A stretch of 43,364 nt of DNA, taken from contig NZ_JAAHBQ010000056.1 in the NCBI RefSeq assembly GCF_020144665.1, positions 1-43,364 on the forward strand, given 5' to 3'. Positions 28,301 to 37,125 of the stretch are shown in pieces; position 1 is the first letter of the stretch; the number at the start of each line of letters is the position of its first letter. The notes beneath the pieces are model-generated. The model did no database searches. It was not told where the DNA came from and saw only the letters and a program-made list of their open reading frames with translations. This stretch comes from Oscillatoria salina IIICB1 (GTDB lineage Bacteria; Cyanobacteriota; Cyanobacteriia; Cyanobacteriales; SIO1D9). The position numbers and the translations under genes were made by a program.

Positions 28301-29510
28301 AGAATGTTTATCGCCGCGTTCCAGTCCCGGTCGCAAACAAACCTACAATGATGACAAACATGAGTTCTCGTCGATAGAGATTTTTCTACTTTCTCTCCAC
28401 AGTTGGAGCAGTTTTGAGAAGTATTATGGGGAGGGACAGCAATGGCTAATTTCCCATATTTGTCTGCAAAGTATTCTAACCATTGACGGAAAGTTGTCCA
28501 TCCTGCATCCGTTATCGATTTAGCTAGACGACGATTCTTCACCATGCCTTTGACATTCAAATTTTCATAGGCGACCAAATCGTTAGATTGGATTAAACGG
28601 AGTGCCACTTTCTTGACGAACTCTTCTCGTTGCCTACTTACTTTTAAATGCTTTTTGGCAGATCGCTGTCTCGCTTTGTGATAATTATTGGACTGTGGCT
28701 TTTTGCCTTTGCGGTACTTATTTGATTTCCTGCGGTTGAGTTTATTGAGATGTTTTTCTGCTTTTCTATAGTATTGAGGAACTACTTCTGTATTCCCCTG
28801 ACTATCAGCAATGAAAAACTTCAAACCCACATCAATTCCTACAGCCTTCTGAGTAGGAGTTAAAGGTTTTACGGTATCTCTGGGGTCTAATTTAATCGAG
28901 AATTGGACGTAATACCCATCTGCTCTCCTGACAATTCTGACCCGTTTAATTTGCTCTGGCTGAAAGTATTGAATGTCTCTAGAACCAATTAACTTTAGTC
29001 TCCCTATTCCTTTTTTATCGGTAAAGGTGATATGCTTCTTGGTGCTTTCGTCCAACTTCCAACCCGAAACTTTGTACTCTACAGAGCGTGAGTGCTTCTT
29101 GAACTTTGGATAGCCCTTTTTTCCTGGTTTTTGTTGTTTACAATTCTCGTAAAAACGAGTAATTGCTCTCAGTGTTCTCTCAACCGCAGTTTGACAAGCA
29201 TGGGAGTTTAAGTCTTTGACAAATTCCAACTCATTTCTTAATGCTGTGTTGTATCTAAAGAGTTCAGCTTTACCTACACCTCTATTATCCATCCAGAAGC
29301 GAAGCACTTTATTTCGCACAAACTGACTTGTCCGAATCGCCTCTTCAATGGCAGCTACTTGTTGTGGCTTTGGCTTAACCTTGTACTCCAAGACCAACAT
29401 TTGATCCTGACCACGTTAGTATCAAAATGGTAGCAGATTCAACCCAAAATAGCAACAAAAAGCCGTCCTCCGCTTCCCTAAAGGACGGGGCTTGAAACCC
29501 AAGATTTTCG
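28159..29510 (-). mobile_element. tnpB-only IS200/IS605-family element, copy 1
   Basis: The right end is fixed by comparison with the copy at the window end: both start with TTGACGCTCCACGCC in plus orientation (28159 and 43293), and the flanks differ outside it. In element orientation the end reads GCGTCAA, matching the TCAA-type cleavage site of the IS608 group. The left end lies upstream of tnpB, where CCGTCC and GGACGG form a hairpin (about 29463-29490); the outer boundary near 29510 is estimated. No tnpA (Y1 transposase) is present, so movement would need a transposase in trans. Confidence 0.82.
28174..29400 (-). CDS. tnpB: TnpB RNA-guided endonuclease, full length
   Basis: The 408-residue protein has an N-terminal helix-turn-helix part, an OrfB central domain, and a split RuvC nuclease with D190 (GIDVGLKFF), E279 (VAYENLNVKGM) and D359 (CDRDWNAAINIL). 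A four-Cys zinc finger (C331, C334, C349, C352) sits between the last two. All catalytic residues are present, and the length matches active TnpB proteins such as that of ISDra2. TnpB uses an omega RNA derived from the element's 3' end to cut DNA next to a transposon-associated motif, which helps retain the element after excision. The C-terminal ~45 residues past the zinc finger form a variable tail. Confidence 0.95.
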   Translation of the reverse strand: MLVLEYKVKPKPQQVAAIEEAIRTSQFVRNKVLRFWMDNRGVGKAELFRYNTALRNELEFVKDLNSHACQTAVERTLRAITRFYENCKQQKPGKKGYPKFKKHSRSVEYKVSGWKLDESTKKHITFTDKKGIGRLKLIGSRDIQYFQPEQIKRVRIVRRADGYYVQFSIKLDPRDTVKPLTPTQKAVGIDVGLKFFIADSQGNTEVVPQYYRKAEKHLNKLNRRKSNKYRKGKKPQSNNYHKARQRSAKKHLKVSRQREEFVKKVALRLIQSNDLVAYENLNVKGMVKNRRLAKSITDAGWTTFRQWLEYFADKYGKLAIAVPPHNTSQNCSNCGEKVEKSLSTRTHVCHHCRFVCDRDWNAAINILQKALYIVGRTKIYASGETSSWLVGEILLANEDSLNEESTSF

Positions 29511-29715
29511 GTCAAAAGTGCGATCGCTAACTTAGTAGCTTGCTAGTTTGCGAGAAAAGCAAAGCAGATTAAGAATTTTCCCGCAAAATTCACAAAAACT
29601 TAATATAAATTGTCCTCAGATTCAGCCCAACTTAACCAAAAGCAGCTTAACCTGGACAGAAGAATCATCGAAAAGTTAGTTTAAGATTGATTTCAAATTT
29701 CCTTGAGTCAGTTAC

Positions 29716-30660
29716 ATGAGAATCTTGGTAACAGGCGGCGCTGGTTTCATCGGCTCCCACTTAATTGACCGTTTAATGGAAGAAGGTCACGAAGTTTTGT
29801 GTCTGGATAACTTTTATACAGGTCACAAACGAAATATCCTCAAATGGCTGGATAAACCTTATTTTGAGTTAATCCGCCATGATATCACCGAACCAATCCG
29901 TCTGGAAGTCGATCGCATTTATCATCTTGCTTGTCCTGCTTCACCCGTACACTATCAATACAACCCTGTCAAAACCATCAAAACCAATGTGATGGGAACC
30001 TTGAATATGCTGGGGTTAGCCAAACGAGTTAAAGCAAGAATTTTACTAGCTTCTACTTCGGAAGTGTACGGCGACCCGGAAGTACATCCTCAGCCGGAAG
30101 AGTATCGCGGTAACGTCAACCCCATCGGAATTAGATCCTGTTACGACGAAGGAAAGCGAGTAGCGGAAACCCTGGCTTTTGACTACCATCGTCAAAACGG
30201 TGTAGACATCCGCGTAGCTCGTATTTTCAACACTTACGGCAGTCGGATGTTGTTTAATGACGGTCGGGTAGTGAGCAATTTTGCAGTCCAGGCTTTGCGC
30301 GGTCATCCTCTGACAGTTTACGGCGATGGTTCCCAAACTCGTAGTTTTTGTTATGTTTCTGACTTAGTAGAAGGACTAATTCGACTCATGAATGGCGATT
30401 ACATCGGTCCTGTTAATTTGGGCAATCCTGGTGAATATACGATCCTGGAATTAGCCCAGAAAATTCAACAAATGGTCAATCCTGACAACGAGATTGCGTT
30501 TAAACCTTTACCTCAAGATGACCCCAAGCAGCGTCAACCTGATATTACGAAGGCAAAAACCATTCTCGGTTGGGAACCTACTATTCCTTTGGATGAAGGG
30601 TTAAAACTATTGATAGATGATTTTCGCTCGCGTTTGAATTCTGGGGAATCATCTAATTAG
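29716..30660 (+). CDS. UDP-glucuronate decarboxylase (UDP-xylose synthase)
   Basis: The 314-residue short-chain dehydrogenase converts UDP-glucuronate to UDP-xylose with tightly bound NAD+. Visible motifs are the Rossmann [10 protein letters not shown], the [10 protein letters not shown] segment typical of UDP-xylose synthases, [10 protein letters not shown], and the catalytic YDEGKR (Y-x3-K). GRVVSNF and [12 protein letters not shown] complete the family signature. The ATG at 29716 gives the expected soluble form without membrane anchor. The gene for UDP-glucose dehydrogenase, which makes its substrate, begins 69 bp downstream, so the two form a UDP-Glc to UDP-GlcA to UDP-Xyl module for exopolysaccharide or cell-wall sugars. 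Confidence 0.93.
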   Translation: MRILVTGGAGFIGSHLIDRLMEEGHEVLCLDNFYTGHKRNILKWLDKPYFELIRHDITEPIRLEVDRIYHLACPASPVHYQYNPVKTIKTNVMGTLNMLGLAKRVKARILLASTSEVYGDPEVHPQPEEYRGNVNPIGIRSCYDEGKRVAETLAFDYHRQNGVDIRVARIFNTYGSRMLFNDGRVVSNFAVQALRGHPLTVYGDGSQTRSFCYVSDLVEGLIRLMNGDYIGPVNLGNPGEYTILELAQKIQQMVNPDNEIAFKPLPQDDPKQRQPDITKAKTILGWEPTIPLDEGLKLLIDDFRSRLNSGESSN

Positions 30661-30729
30661 GGTGCTAGTTATTTTTCTTTGGCAGACAACTTTCGATAAA
30701 CCTGTTTGAGCTATTTTGAGGACAAGGAT

Positions 30730-32121
30730 ATGCGTGTTTGTGTAATTGGTACTGGATATGTTGGTTTGGTAACTGGAGTTTGTTTATCTCACATCGGACA
30801 TGATGTTATCTGTGTTGATAACAATGAGGAGAAAGTTAAGTTATTAAAATCTGGTCAGTCTCCAATCTACGAACCTGGTTTGACGGAGTTGATGAAGTCT
30901 TGTACCGAAGCAGGACGTTTGCATTTTACTTCGGATCTTGCCGCTGGGGTAGACCATGGCGAAATTCTCTTTATTGCGGTGGGAACTCCTGCTTTAGCGA
31001 CAGGTGAAAGCGATACTCGTTATGTAGAAGCGGTTGCTCGCGGTATTGGGGAACATCTTCTGGATGGTTACAAAGTAATTGTCAATAAGTCTACTGTACC
31101 GATTGGTTCGGGAGACTGGGTACGGATGATTGTCCTGGATGGTGTGGCTCAACGTCAAGAGTCTCTAGTGACAGCCGGAGGTGGTTCTAAAGAAGATGTT
31201 CTCAAGGAAGTGACGGCTGAGTTTGATGTGGTAAGTAATCCTGAGTTTCTCCGTGAAGGTAGTGCTGTTTATGATACTTTTAACCCAGATCGGATTGTTT
31301 TAGGTAGCAACAGCAAGAAAGCTCTGGAAATGATGCAGGAACTTTACCAACCTTTGGTTACTCGCGAGTTTGGTGAAGATAGTTCTCTTCCTCCGGTTCC
31401 AGTGGTGATGACTGACCTCAATTCGGCGGAAATGATTAAGTATGCAGCTAATTCTTTCTTAGCGACGAAGATTAGCTTTATTAATGAGGTAGCAAATATT
31501 TGCGATCGCGTTGGTGCAGATGTGACTCAAGTCGCGAAGGGTATCGGTTTAGATTCTCGCATTGGCAATAAGTTTTTGCAAGCGGGGATCGGTTGGGGAG
31601 GTTCTTGTTTCCCGAAGGATGTTTCGGCTTTAATTCACACTGCTGATGACTATGGTTATGATGCACAGTTGTTGAAATCGGCTGTGAGTGTTAACCAACG
31701 TCAGCGTTTGATTGCGTTGGAAAAACTTCAGCATGAATTGAAAATCCTTAAGGGGAAAACTGTTGGTTTACTCGGTTTGACTTTTAAACCGAATACTGAT
31801 GACTTACGCGATGCACCTTCTTTGATTTTGATCGAGCAACTTAACCGTCTTGGTGCTAAAGTTAAAGGCTATGACCCGATTATTTCGCAAACGGGAATGC
31901 GTCATGGCTTAACGGGTGCGATCGTTGAAACTGACCCGGAACGTTTGGCTGATGGCTGTGATGCTTTGGTTTTAGTTACTGACTGGGAACAGTTCCAGAA
32001 TCTTGATTACAAGAAAATGGCGAAGTTGATGAATAATCCTGTAGTTATTGATGGTCGCAATTTCCTTGATAAAGATGCGCTTGAAGCTGCTGGTTTCCGT
32101 TACGTGGGTATTGGTCGCTAA
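30730..32121 (+). CDS. ugd: UDP-glucose 6-dehydrogenase
   Basis: The 463-residue enzyme oxidises UDP-glucose to UDP-glucuronate with two NAD+. It begins with the NAD-binding GTGYVGLVTG, carries the active-site segment GWGGSCFPKD with the catalytic Cys, and ends with the UDP-binding domain (GLTFKPNTDDLRDAPS). The ATG at 30730 is chosen because GAGGA lies seven bases upstream and the Rossmann motif follows at once; an in-frame TTG at 30706 would add eight unneeded residues. It supplies the substrate of the upstream UDP-xylose synthase. Confidence 0.96.
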   Translation: MRVCVIGTGYVGLVTGVCLSHIGHDVICVDNNEEKVKLLKSGQSPIYEPGLTELMKSCTEAGRLHFTSDLAAGVDHGEILFIAVGTPALATGESDTRYVEAVARGIGEHLLDGYKVIVNKSTVPIGSGDWVRMIVLDGVAQRQESLVTAGGGSKEDVLKEVTAEFDVVSNPEFLREGSAVYDTFNPDRIVLGSNSKKALEMMQELYQPLVTREFGEDSSLPPVPVVMTDLNSAEMIKYAANSFLATKISFINEVANICDRVGADVTQVAKGIGLDSRIGNKFLQAGIGWGGSCFPKDVSALIHTADDYGYDAQLLKSAVSVNQRQRLIALEKLQHELKILKGKTVGLLGLTFKPNTDDLRDAPSLILIEQLNRLGAKVKGYDPIISQTGMRHGLTGAIVETDPERLADGCDALVLVTDWEQFQNLDYKKMAKLMNNPVVIDGRNFLDKDALEAAGFRYVGIGR

Positions 32122-32191
32122 TTTGATTTATCCTACACTGATGTTTGGGAAATGTGTGGGATGAATAACGAGTTAAGTTAAATAGTAATTG

Positions 32192-32219
32192 GTAGGGTGT
32201 GTGAATGAACGCACCCTAC
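32192..32219. repeat. palindromic repeat of the GTAGGGTG type
   Basis: GTAGGGTGTGT and ACGCACCCTAC form an 11-bp stem (one G-T pair) around GAATGA. It lies between ugd and the NAD(P)HX repair gene. Without a T tract it is better read as a dispersed repeat, though it could slow transcription. Confidence 0.65.
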
Positions 32220-32292
32220 TAATCTTTAGAGAGAAGAAATTTCACAATCTTTTTGCTATAAAAAATCCAGGATGTGACTTAAAATAATTTTT

Positions 32293-33870
32293 ATGCAGCA
32301 ACCGAGACCAGAGATAGAATCAGTTGTAGTTTCCGCCGCGCAAATGCAGGAAATTGAAGGGCGAATTTTTGCGGCAGGAATGCCTGTTGCTGCTTTAATG
32401 GAAAAAGTGGCAGTGGATCTCGCGCAACGAATTATTTCTCTGTTCCCTGATGACCAAATTTCGCGAGTTGGGATTCTTGTCGGTCCGGGTCATAATGGTG
32501 GTGATGCTTTGGTTGTGGCTAGGGAGTTACATTTAGCGGGTTATCAAGTTGTTCTCTGTCGTCCAATTCCCAAAGCGAAGGAACTTACTCAACAACACGC
32601 TAATTATGCAGCTAATTTGGGTATTCCCTGTTACGAAGATGTCGCAGCGTTACACAATTGCAATTTAATTATTGATGGTTTGTTTGGTTTTGGGCAAACT
32701 AGAGATATTGCAGGAAATCTCGCGGAAGTTATTCAACAAGTTAACAAATGGCGGAAATTAGTTGTTAGTATCGATCTACCTTCGGGTATTCATACTGATA
32801 CAGGATCTATTTTAGGAATTGCGATTGATGCGACATACACTTTCTGTATTGGTTTATGGAAACGAGCATTTTTCCAAGATCGAGCTTTACAATATATCGG
32901 TCAAGCAGAATTAATTGATATTGGCATTCCGACTGCTGATATTTGGACAATTTTATCAGATCCGCCGCAAATACAATGTTTAACTTTTGCCAAGGCTAAA
33001 GAATATTTACCTTTACCTCGTCCCGCAGTCACCCACAAATATAAACAAGGTCATTTATTATTAATTTGCGGTTCAGAACGTTATGCGGGTGGTGCTATTT
33101 TAACAGCTTTGGGTGCAAGAGCGTCAGGAGTGGGAATGCTCTCGATCGCTGTTCCGGAAACTTTGAAACCATTGCTAGTCAGTCACTTACCAGAAGCTTT
33201 AGTAATTGCTTGTCCGGAAACAGAATCTGGAGCTATAGCCAATCTACCACCGATCGCTGCCGAATTTGATAGTTATCACGCGATCGCCTGCGGTCCCGGT
33301 TTGACTCTCGCGGCTAAACCCATTTTCCAACAAGTTCTCCAAGCTGACAACCCCCTGATTTTAGACGCAGACGGTTTAAATATTCTCGCCGAATTAGACA
33401 CAATACCAACCTTAGCCCAAAGATCGAAGCAAACCATCCTTACGCCCCATCCAGGCGAATTTAAACGGCTTTTTCCGCAAATTTCTCATCCCAACAGCGA
33501 TCGCCTCAGCGCCGCCCAACAAGCCGCGCAAGAAAGTAATTCAATTATTTTACTCAAAGGATCGAGAACCGCGATCGCTTCACCACAAGGCGCTGTCTGG
33601 GTAATTCCTGACAGTACACCAGCCTTAGCCCGTGGCGGTAGTGGGGATGTCCTCACAGGTTTAATTGGCGGCTTAGTCGCGCAAACAACAGCCACAGAGA
33701 AGCCATTAGCAGCGATGGCTACGCCGACCTTACGGTACGTTGCTACTGCCGCTTGGTGGCACGCCCAAGCAGGTATTTTAGCAGCCGAAGAACGTACCGA
33801 ATTAGGCGTAGATGCTTTTACCTTATCACAATATTTGATTCCTTATTTGAGTAAAAAATTAACTAAATAA
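32293..33870 (+). CDS. nnr: bifunctional NAD(P)HX epimerase / ADP- or ATP-dependent NAD(P)HX dehydratase
   Basis: The 525-residue protein repairs hydrated NAD(P)H. The N-terminal epimerase domain (~1-215) contains GPGHNGGDALV and the SIDLPSGI loop. The C-terminal ribokinase-like dehydratase (~240-520) contains HKYKQGH, DADGLNILA, LTPHPGEFKRL and the nucleotide-binding GGSGDVLTG. Both halves are complete. The product is cytoplasmic. It stands alone, in tail-to-tail arrangement with the ATP-grasp gene, whose stop lies three bases after its own. Confidence 0.95.
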   Translation: MQQPRPEIESVVVSAAQMQEIEGRIFAAGMPVAALMEKVAVDLAQRIISLFPDDQISRVGILVGPGHNGGDALVVARELHLAGYQVVLCRPIPKAKELTQQHANYAANLGIPCYEDVAALHNCNLIIDGLFGFGQTRDIAGNLAEVIQQVNKWRKLVVSIDLPSGIHTDTGSILGIAIDATYTFCIGLWKRAFFQDRALQYIGQAELIDIGIPTADIWTILSDPPQIQCLTFAKAKEYLPLPRPAVTHKYKQGHLLLICGSERYAGGAILTALGARASGVGMLSIAVPETLKPLLVSHLPEALVIACPETESGAIANLPPIAAEFDSYHAIACGPGLTLAAKPIFQQVLQADNPLILDADGLNILAELDTIPTLAQRSKQTILTPHPGEFKRLFPQISHPNSDRLSAAQQAAQESNSIILLKGSRTAIASPQGAVWVIPDSTPALARGGSGDVLTGLIGGLVAQTTATEKPLAAMATPTLRYVATAAWWHAQAGILAAEERTELGVDAFTLSQYLIPYLSKKLTK

Positions 33871-33873
33871 TCG

Positions 33874-34812
33874 CTAATCACGAGCAAAATTTTCTTGTGC
33901 AAAAGCGATTTTTTCTTCAATATCCGAAAGTTTCAGTAAAGCGCGATCGATAGTTTGCAATCGTTCAGTTAAACCCTCTCGATTAGCAATTTGAATAGAA
34001 AGTCCGGGACGAGCATTTATTTCTAATAAAAGTGGTCCTTTGTCGCGATCCAAAACAATATCCACACCAAGGTAGCCAAACTCAGTGCGATCGCCTAATT
34101 TAGCAGCCATCTCTAAAATAGTTTCCCAATGGGGTATTTGATGACCTCGCAACGGATATCCAGTTTCTGGATGCTTGTCAAGATAGCGATTATTTTGAAT
34201 CCCAGCTAAAGTTTTCCCCGTCGCTAAATCAATTCCCACACCCACACCACCTCGGTGCAAATTTGCCTTTCCGTCAGAAACTTTTGTCGGTAAACGCAAC
34301 ATTGCCATTGTAGGAACACCATGATAAACGATTACTCGAACATCGGGAACGCCTTGATAAGCTATTTTTTCAAATACGCGATCGAACTGTACCATAGCTT
34401 CAATAATTATCAGATCGCTTTGACCTGCAATCGAAAACATTCCGCCAAGAATATTATACAAATGATAATGCAAATCATCTGATTTCATAACAGAACCATT
34501 TGCTTGACGGTAGCCTGATTCGGTCACTTCTTTAACGACCATAATCCCATCTCCGCCACTTCCTTTTCCTGGTTTTACCACAAAAGATGAGCAATTTTTG
34601 ACTAACTTTGGTAACGTCTTAACCTCATTTTGAAAAGTAATTATTCCGTAAGTTTCGGGAACAGGTATACCAATACTTTCAGCAATCTTTTTCGTTTCAA
34701 GTTTCGAGTCAGCAAGTCGATAAAGCTGACGTGGATTATTAGGAAACAAATAATCTAAATTCCGAGCATTAATTCCCAGAATTCCGTGGCGTTGAAGTGA
34801 AAATGGCAACAT
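33874..34812 (-). CDS. ATP-grasp alpha-L-glutamate ligase-like protein (RimK-related)
   Basis: The 312-residue protein is an ATP-grasp amidoligase: VVKPGKGSGGDGIMVV is the flexible nucleotide loop, and YLGVDIVLD with LLLEINARPGLSIQIAN is the Mg-ATP site. It is the third gene of a conserved three-gene set with a membrane-bound inactive transglutaminase and a retropepsin-like protein. Comparative-genomic work on amidoligases predicts that such sets build or modify a peptide, but the substrate is unknown. The gene starts six bases after the stop of the transglutaminase gene. Confidence 0.87.
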   Translation of the reverse strand: MLPFSLQRHGILGINARNLDYLFPNNPRQLYRLADSKLETKKIAESIGIPVPETYGIITFQNEVKTLPKLVKNCSSFVVKPGKGSGGDGIMVVKEVTESGYRQANGSVMKSDDLHYHLYNILGGMFSIAGQSDLIIIEAMVQFDRVFEKIAYQGVPDVRVIVYHGVPTMAMLRLPTKVSDGKANLHRGGVGVGIDLATGKTLAGIQNNRYLDKHPETGYPLRGHQIPHWETILEMAAKLGDRTEFGYLGVDIVLDRDKGPLLLEINARPGLSIQIANREGLTERLQTIDRALLKLSDIEEKIAFAQENFARD

Positions 34813-34818
34813 AAAAGC

Positions 34819-36450
34819 TTATCTTTCTGCTTGATTCAACTGCTTTTGGAGAGACATAAAACGGAAATACTCGATTAATTTATAACCGTTGTAGCGTCCC
34901 ACCATAATATTAATCCCCAGGACTAAAAGCAATAATTCCGGAAAGACAAATGCCCAATGTTGTACATAATCATTAACCATACAAAAATAACCAACAACTG
35001 CCGCTAAAACTGTTCCCAGTCCGGCAATTACCGTATCTTTAGCACCATCTTCTTCCCACATTAAAGATGCTCGTTCGATTGTCATCGCGAGGATCACAAT
35101 CGGAAACAGAGAAACTGATAAACCTAACTGAATACCGAGACTTTCCATGACAACTGCTAGCAAACCGACTAACAAAACAGTAGCGGTTAAAATGGCGGCG
35201 AGTCTAGGAACAATTAAAAGCTGTAATTTATTAAGGTAGCCACGGAATAAAAGCCCAATAATTACTACTAAAATAAATAGAGGTATCCCGACAATAATTC
35301 CGGTTTGACGAAAGGCAAGCGAGATTAAAATGGGTGTAAATGTGCCAAAGGTTTTTAAGCCGACCATTTGGTGTAAAATGGAGATAATTAAAGCACCAAT
35401 TGGGACGAGAACGAGGATTTGTAAGACTCTTTGAGTTGCTAGTGGTAGCCGGAGAAAAGAGTATTCTAAAAAAGGACTTATCGCAGTTTCGTTCTCTAAA
35501 ACTGTGCGGGTAAATCCGTCATTGGTATTTGGTTGAACAACGATCGCTAAATCGACATTGTTTGCACCTGTTGCGGTTAAGACTCGATCTGTACCGTACC
35601 ACCAAGTTAGATAGCGATTTTGTTCTTTAAAAGTTTGGTCAACTGGATCTAAAGCTAACCAGCGAGATCCGTCTTTAACTTCCAGCCATTCAACAAAATC
35701 AGTCGAATAAACTTCTTCACCTCTCAAAAAGATTCCGTTACCAACTCTTACTGGAACTTCGGCTCTTTCTAACAAAAATGCGGCTATTTGAACGGTGGAA
35801 TCTGGCTTTCTGACATTTCGACTGACAGCTTGAATGCGAATGTCATCTGTCTGAAGAGCTAGTTGATAAATTTGTTGAGCAAAAGAAAAGCGATCGCTGG
35901 ATTTTTCTTTCGCTTCTTTAATCAAACCGACGATCTCGGTAACGGGCAAATTTTCCGCTAAATTTTCTTTCACTCTTTCAGTATTCGTCCCAAAGCGAAC
36001 CATTTGCTTATCTACTAGCCGCCGTCCCGAAATTGGCACTTCTTCTTCAATTGGAGTAAAGCCAGTGTTTCTTTCAATATTAGCTCGATAAAAGATGAAT
36101 TCACTGGCATTTTCCGCATTTTGTTTCGTAAAAGTTGCTACTCTGTTAGTCGAATTTTCTTCTGTTTCAATTTGGCGATCGAATCCTTGATTAACGAAGT
36201 TTTCTGCTACAATTTGATAACGGGGAGAATCTTGGGGAAGATGAAAGCGAATGCTACTAGGCAAATCCGTATCTACCGAAAGTGGTGATGGTTGCGAAGA
36301 GAAAGAAATTTTCGCTTCCACATACCAACTATTAAAAGCTTGATTAGGAAAGAAAGGAACCTCAGAAGCAGTTAACTTATGAATAAAAATGCCTAGTCCC
36401 ACTGCTCCTAAAAATAAGGCTAAAAGTAAAGCATGAAGAGTGCGCTTCAC
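34819..36450 (-). CDS. inactive transglutaminase fused to a C-terminal multi-helix membrane domain
   Basis: From the GTG at 36450 the product is 543 residues. It has an N-terminal membrane anchor (LHALLLALFLGAVGLGIFI), a periplasmic part with a transglutaminase-like fold (~190-290) that lacks the catalytic Cys, and six to seven membrane helices from ~340 to ~510 (7TM_transglut_C type). I choose this GTG because AGGAGG lies seven bases upstream and the codon overlaps the preceding stop as GTGA, a sign of translational coupling. A TTG at 36474 would add eight residues. It probably presents or binds a peptide for the partner ligase; this is inferred from family context. Confidence 0.85.
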   Translation of the reverse strand: MKRTLHALLLALFLGAVGLGIFIHKLTASEVPFFPNQAFNSWYVEAKISFSSQPSPLSVDTDLPSSIRFHLPQDSPRYQIVAENFVNQGFDRQIETEENSTNRVATFTKQNAENASEFIFYRANIERNTGFTPIEEEVPISGRRLVDKQMVRFGTNTERVKENLAENLPVTEIVGLIKEAKEKSSDRFSFAQQIYQLALQTDDIRIQAVSRNVRKPDSTVQIAAFLLERAEVPVRVGNGIFLRGEEVYSTDFVEWLEVKDGSRWLALDPVDQTFKEQNRYLTWWYGTDRVLTATGANNVDLAIVVQPNTNDGFTRTVLENETAISPFLEYSFLRLPLATQRVLQILVLVPIGALIISILHQMVGLKTFGTFTPILISLAFRQTGIIVGIPLFILVVIIGLLFRGYLNKLQLLIVPRLAAILTATVLLVGLLAVVMESLGIQLGLSVSLFPIVILAMTIERASLMWEEDGAKDTVIAGLGTVLAAVVGYFCMVNDYVQHWAFVFPELLLLVLGINIMVGRYNGYKLIEYFRFMSLQKQLNQAER

Positions 36451-37007
36451 TGTTGTTCCTCCTCTTTTAGACAAGAAGGATCTTGGGTAAATGTCTGAGA
36501 GGAATCAACCGCCAATTTGCCTTTTTTAAGCATATTACGTCCGACTAAAACAGAATAGTTAAAGTCATCTCGATCTGCTAAGTTTACTTCTTCTTCAATC
36601 CAGCTACCTCCAACACACATTTTCATGCGTACCACGGGACGACGAATGTAATCTTGGGTGCGACTTTCGATTTTAACCCAACGAGCAACAGGAAGCTCAT
36701 AAACTTGGCTGACTTCTTCTCCATCGCGGAAACGAAATTTAATCATTCCGCCAGATTCGGTTTCTTCATCGGGTTGTTCGATAATTTCGGCATTAATTGA
36801 GGAGGTAGTTGCACCTGTATCTAACTTAAATTTAATCTCTTGGTCTAAGCCGGAAATTTTGCCTTTTTCTACCCAACCGACAATCTCAACTGATTGTGTA
36901 ATTGAACTATCAGCTTGAGTAGGTTGACCTGTGCATCCTGCCCCTAATAATAAGCCTAGAGAGCAGAATACGAGGGAAATTTTTTTTACTTTAGGTGGTG
37001 ATAACAA
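36447..37007 (-). CDS. retropepsin-like lipoprotein (family annotated as ATP-dependent zinc protease, PF05618)
   Basis: The 186-residue product has a lipoprotein signal (LLLGAG-C25), so it is anchored in a membrane facing the periplasm. The mature part carries KLDTGATTSSI with the D63-T64-G65 triad of pepsin/retropepsin-type aspartic proteases, despite the usual 'zinc protease' name; no HExxH zinc motif is seen. It opens the three-gene operon with the transglutaminase-like membrane protein and the ATP-grasp ligase. The start is TTG at 37007; no ATG or GTG lies in a suitable place before the signal peptide. The CRISPR array begins 119 bp upstream and is oriented to read toward this gene. Confidence 0.83.
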   Translation of the reverse strand: MLSPPKVKKISLVFCSLGLLLGAGCTGQPTQADSSITQSVEIVGWVEKGKISGLDQEIKFKLDTGATTSSINAEIIEQPDEETESGGMIKFRFRDGEEVSQVYELPVARWVKIESRTQDYIRRPVVRMKMCVGGSWIEEEVNLADRDDFNYSVLVGRNMLKKGKLAVDSSQTFTQDPSCLKEEEQQ

Positions 37008-37125
37008 AATGGATTTATGGATTTAGGGAGTAACGTCAACGAATCTTAACAATTCTTTCACAAGTGTAGCAAGATTTTCGGGTCGGGGACGCGATCGGGA
37101 ACATTATCCTCATATAGTATTAAAT

